Source: Desulfurobacterium thermolithotrophum DSM 11699
GTDB lineage: Bacteria; Aquificota; Aquificia; Desulfurobacteriales; Desulfurobacteriaceae
Direction: 5' to 3'
DNA length: 64,000 nt
Assembly (NCBI RefSeq): GCF_000191045.1
Contig: NC_015185.1
Location: forward strand, 1,477,969 to 1,541,968
Shown: positions 61,466 through 64,000 of the stretch, in pieces
How the letters are laid out: every line of letters begins with the position of its first letter
How positions within the stretch are numbered: the first letter of the stretch is position 1
The notes under the pieces: model-generated
Told to the model about the DNA's origin: nothing
Databases searched by the model: none
What the model saw: only the letters and a program-made list of their open reading frames with translations
Translations under genes and position numbers: made by a program

Positions 61466-62272
61466 TTAATAATTTGCTACTTGACATATATGCCTAAAAT
61501 CACACCATCGACAGTTGGATTCACAAGGAGAAGGAATAAGTTCACTGAAGCTCTTACCAAGAAGTTCTCCTTCAATATTTTCAATTATAGGTAAGAGCCT
61601 CAGTTTAAAGAGCTTAAGATCATTCTCAGTAAAAATAAATCTGTTAACTGTTCCGTATCTAACATTGTGAACTTCAAGGGCAAACCTTTTAAACTCTGGA
61701 AACTTAACATTAGCAAGAAGAGCATACCAGCGAAGCTGAGTTTTTATTTTGTTGTTAAAATTCTTGCTTCTGCTGGTCTTGTGATCAACAATGTAAAGAG
61801 TGTCTCCCTTAGAGAAGACAAAATCTAATTTTCCTCTTAAAAAAACTCTTTCTGAGCAAAAATCGGAAAGAAGATTGAAATCTTTGTCAACAGCAAGTTC
61901 TAATTCTGAAGCAATAAATTTGCTTTCAGAAGCTCTCCTTAGCTGTCCATTTACATATTTAAGTATATTTGGAAAAAACTCTGCAATTTTATTAACTTCT
62001 GCCAAAGGTTCTTCTCTTTTGAAAGTTTCTGCAAAGTAGAAAAGAAGATCTCTACTAAGAGGTCTTTCTCTTTCAAATACTGCATTCAACGCATTTTCAA
62101 GAACAAAGTGAACCCCACTTCCAAGAACAAGAAAGTCTGCTCTTTCTAAGGGTTCCTTCTTTTCTACATAATTCCAGTAGAATTCATACTGACATCTTTT
62201 CGCTTTCTGAACCTTAGAAAAAGACCAAGGACGAAGGTGCTTTATTTCAATCCTGTTCTCTATTAATTCCAT
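61466..62272 (-). CDS. PD-(D/E)XK nuclease, RecB/Cas4-like with Fe-S cysteines
   Basis: A 268-residue nuclease distinct from the one at 44647-45567. A first cysteine lies in VQKAKRCQYEFYWNYV, followed by GSGVHFVLENAL (His). The catalytic core is VFLRGKLDFVFSKGDTLYIVDHKTSRS, then TQLRWYALLANV. C-terminal CESNCRWCDFRHIC completes a probable 4Fe-4S site. This is the PF12705-like RecB-nuclease architecture. It overlaps proS by 26 bases, an uncommon pairing. No helicase or cas gene is adjacent, so its partner is unknown. Confidence 0.83.
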   Translation of the reverse strand: MELIENRIEIKHLRPWSFSKVQKAKRCQYEFYWNYVEKKEPLERADFLVLGSGVHFVLENALNAVFERERPLSRDLLFYFAETFKREEPLAEVNKIAEFFPNILKYVNGQLRRASESKFIASELELAVDKDFNLLSDFCSERVFLRGKLDFVFSKGDTLYIVDHKTSRSKNFNNKIKTQLRWYALLANVKFPEFKRFALEVHNVRYGTVNRFIFTENDLKLFKLRLLPIIENIEGELLGKSFSELIPSPCESNCRWCDFRHICQVANY

Positions 62273-63977
62273 TCTTTCCTCTTACGAGCTCTCCAATCTT
62301 TTCTACTACCTTATTTACAGCAATTTCGAACCGCTCTCCTGTTTTTCTAACTTTTATTTCAACAACTCCTTCTCCTGCTTTTTTCCCAACTATAATTTGA
62401 TAAGGAATACCTATAAGGTCTGCATCCTTAAACTTAAATCCAGGACGAGCATTTCGATCATCAATAGCAACATCAAAGCCATTTTTCTGAAGTTCATCGT
62501 AAATATTTTCAGCAGTTTCAATAATTTCTTCTTTTTTTACGTTAACAGGAATAACTATTACTTCAAAAGGTGCAATTTCTACCGGCCAGATTATTCCATT
62601 TTCATCATAATTTTGCTCTACAGCCGCAGCCATCACTCTTGTTACACCAATACCGTAACATCCCATAACCATAGGCTTTTCCTTTCCATCTTCGTCAACG
62701 AACGTAGCATTCATAGCTTGGCTATATTTAGTACCAAGCTTGAAAATGTGTCCAACTTCTATTCCTCTTTTTTCTATGAGAGGAGCTGCGCACTTTGGAC
62801 AAGGATCTTCTCCTTTAACTTCAGCAAAGTCTACAAATTCCGTGACTTCAAAATCTCTTTCCCAGTTCACATTTTTAAGGTGATAATCTTTTTCTCCAGC
62901 TCCAGCAACAAAGTTAACCATAGAAACAACCGAGTAATCTGCATAAACAGGAATTTTTAATCCTACCGGTGAAAGAAAACCTTTCGGTTGTCCTGTGAAC
63001 TTTTCTATCTCTTCATCAGTTGCAAGTCTGAGTTTGCTACCTTTAAAGAAGTTCTTTACTTTGAGTTCATTTACTTCTCTGTCTCCTCTAATAGCAATGG
63101 CTATAGGTTTTTCATCAACAATATAAACAAGGAGCTTTAAAATATTTTCTGGAGAAATTCCAAGAAATGCTGATACCTCTTCAATTCTTTTAACATCTGG
63201 AGTATGAACTTTTTCTACACTCTTAAAGTTCTCTTTTCTGCTTTCTGGAACTTTAGGCTCTTTTTGCTCTGCTTTTTCGGTACTTGCAGCATAGCCACAC
63301 TTTTCACAATAGACAAGTTTCCCTTCTCCTGTATCAGCTATAACCATAAATTCATGAGAAAACTTTCCGCCAATTTCTCCAGTGTCTGCTTCAACAGCTT
63401 TAAAAACAAGTCCCATCTTCCTAAAAATTCTCGAGTAAGTTTCATACATATTCCAGTATTCTCTTTCAGCATCCTCGTTGGAAGCATGGAAAGAATAGGC
63501 ATCTTTCATTATGAATTCTCGAGCTCTCATCAGACCAAAACGAGGACGAATTTCATCTCTAAATTTCCTTCCAATTTGATAAAGATTTAGAGGAAGGTCT
63601 TTATAAGACTTAACTTCTTTTCTAACAAGGTCTGTAATCATTTCCTCAGCTGTAGGCCCAAGAGCATAATCCCTGTCGTGTCTATCTTTAAACTTTATCA
63701 TCTCCTTTCCATATACATCCCATCTTCCGCTTTCTATCCAAAGTTCTGCTGGATGCATAATCGGCAAGATAACTTCCTGAGCTCCAGCTTTATTCATTTC
63801 CTCTCTAATAACTTTTTCAATCTTTAAAAGAACCTTAACTCCAAGAGGCAAAATATCATAAAGACCTGAGGCCTTTTTTCTGATAAAACCAGCGCGAATC
63901 AATAACTTATGACTTGGAATTTCTGCATCTGCCGGTGATTCTTTCATAGTCGGTATAAACGCTCTTGAAAATCTCAT
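62247..63977 (-). CDS. proS: Prolyl-tRNA synthetase
   Basis: A 576-residue bacterial-type class II synthetase. It starts MRFSRAFIPTMKESPADAEIPSHKLLIRAGFIRKKASGLYDILPLG. Motif 2 is QIGRKFRDEIRPRFGLMRAREFIMKDAYSFH. The editing (YbaK-like) insertion domain follows at about 225-385, and motif 3 lies in MVMGCYGIGVTRVMAAAVEQNYDENGIIWP. The C-terminal anticodon-binding domain contains DDRNARPGFKFKDADLIGIPYQIIVG. The start ATG 63977 follows CGGAGGAGCC. Confidence 0.96.
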   Translation of the reverse strand: MRFSRAFIPTMKESPADAEIPSHKLLIRAGFIRKKASGLYDILPLGVKVLLKIEKVIREEMNKAGAQEVILPIMHPAELWIESGRWDVYGKEMIKFKDRHDRDYALGPTAEEMITDLVRKEVKSYKDLPLNLYQIGRKFRDEIRPRFGLMRAREFIMKDAYSFHASNEDAEREYWNMYETYSRIFRKMGLVFKAVEADTGEIGGKFSHEFMVIADTGEGKLVYCEKCGYAASTEKAEQKEPKVPESRKENFKSVEKVHTPDVKRIEEVSAFLGISPENILKLLVYIVDEKPIAIAIRGDREVNELKVKNFFKGSKLRLATDEEIEKFTGQPKGFLSPVGLKIPVYADYSVVSMVNFVAGAGEKDYHLKNVNWERDFEVTEFVDFAEVKGEDPCPKCAAPLIEKRGIEVGHIFKLGTKYSQAMNATFVDEDGKEKPMVMGCYGIGVTRVMAAAVEQNYDENGIIWPVEIAPFEVIVIPVNVKKEEIIETAENIYDELQKNGFDVAIDDRNARPGFKFKDADLIGIPYQIIVGKKAGEGVVEIKVRKTGERFEIAVNKVVEKIGELVRGKNGINREQD

Positions 63978-64000
63978 GGCTCCTCCGTAATTTTTGCATT

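Overview
The window is a low-GC, almost gap-free stretch of a thermophilic bacterial chromosome. Lysine- and glutamate-rich proteins, an archaeal-type 8-oxoguanine glycosylase (AGOG), futalosine-pathway menaquinone synthesis (mqnC), a selenocysteine-containing SelD and, above all, an [Fe]-hydrogenase paralogue (hmdII type) with a complete hcg cofactor cluster point to the Aquificota, family Desulfurobacteriaceae (Desulfurobacterium/Thermovibrio-like). This assignment rests on gene content and remembered family patterns, not on a database search.

Layout. 1-3.7 kb (+): the tail of an EAL-domain gene, hisF, pyrE, a polyprenyl diphosphate synthase and a multi-pass membrane protein. 3.7-10.5 kb (-): a five-gene operon of a thioredoxin-like protein, an ArsP-type permease and a TolC/HlyD/RND efflux system. 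An IS110-family element (about 10.46-11.8 kb) sits between this operon and a strong promoter that probably once drove it. 11.9-14.1 kb (+): TauE/SafE exporter, rhodanese, ArsR regulator and a beta-carbonic anhydrase frameshifted at a T9 run. 14.1-17.5 kb (-): mtnP, a small unknown, pyrD and rlmD. 17.6-20.1 kb (+): a chemoreceptor and a PilZ protein, then mqnC (-).

21.2-33.0 kb (+) is the most remarkable region. Housekeeping genes (a DnaC-like ATPase, nadK, a beta-propeller protein, rapZ) run into a small GTPase of the conservon/MglA type and two roadblock/DUF4388-like proteins. These are followed by hmd, a roadblock/LC7 protein, and hcgA, a fused hcgB-hcgC, hcgD, hcgF, hcgE and hcgG. The hcg genes make the FeGP cofactor that Hmd proteins bind. 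The roadblock and GTPase genes on both sides of hmd suggest signalling rather than only catalysis.

33-41 kb: an alpha/beta hydrolase, a CtpA-type protease, a split transketolase interrupted by a DUF3800 gene, argH (all -), guaB (+) and an HNH nuclease (-). 41.3-46.9 kb (+): a compact operon of AGOG glycosylase, a DUF6884/YaaA-like protein, a UvrD-like helicase, an Fe-S PD-(D/E)XK nuclease and a DpdA-like 7-deazaguanine transglycosylase. It is a candidate DNA-modification, repair or defence island. 46.9-52.1 kb (-): tlyA, rseP, holA, a Tat-type ferredoxin, a YqaA-like membrane protein, surE and a small membrane protein. 52.2-57.4 kb (+): selD with an in-frame UGA and a SECIS hairpin, rimO, a DUF39 homocysteine-biosynthesis protein, thrB, rplU and rpmA. 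57.4-64 kb: an MgtC/DUF4010 membrane protein, aroE, tRNA-Asp and tRNA-Val with a clear promoter, a 980-bp IS with a 9-bp target duplication, a DUF2062 protein, a RecB-like nuclease and proS.

Start codons were chosen from Shine-Dalgarno spacing. Genes are very tightly packed, and many overlap as ATGA or TAATG. No gene-free stretch exceeds about 300 bases except the structured leader of the IS110 element and its flank (11572-11900) and the tRNA/IS flank; both are described.
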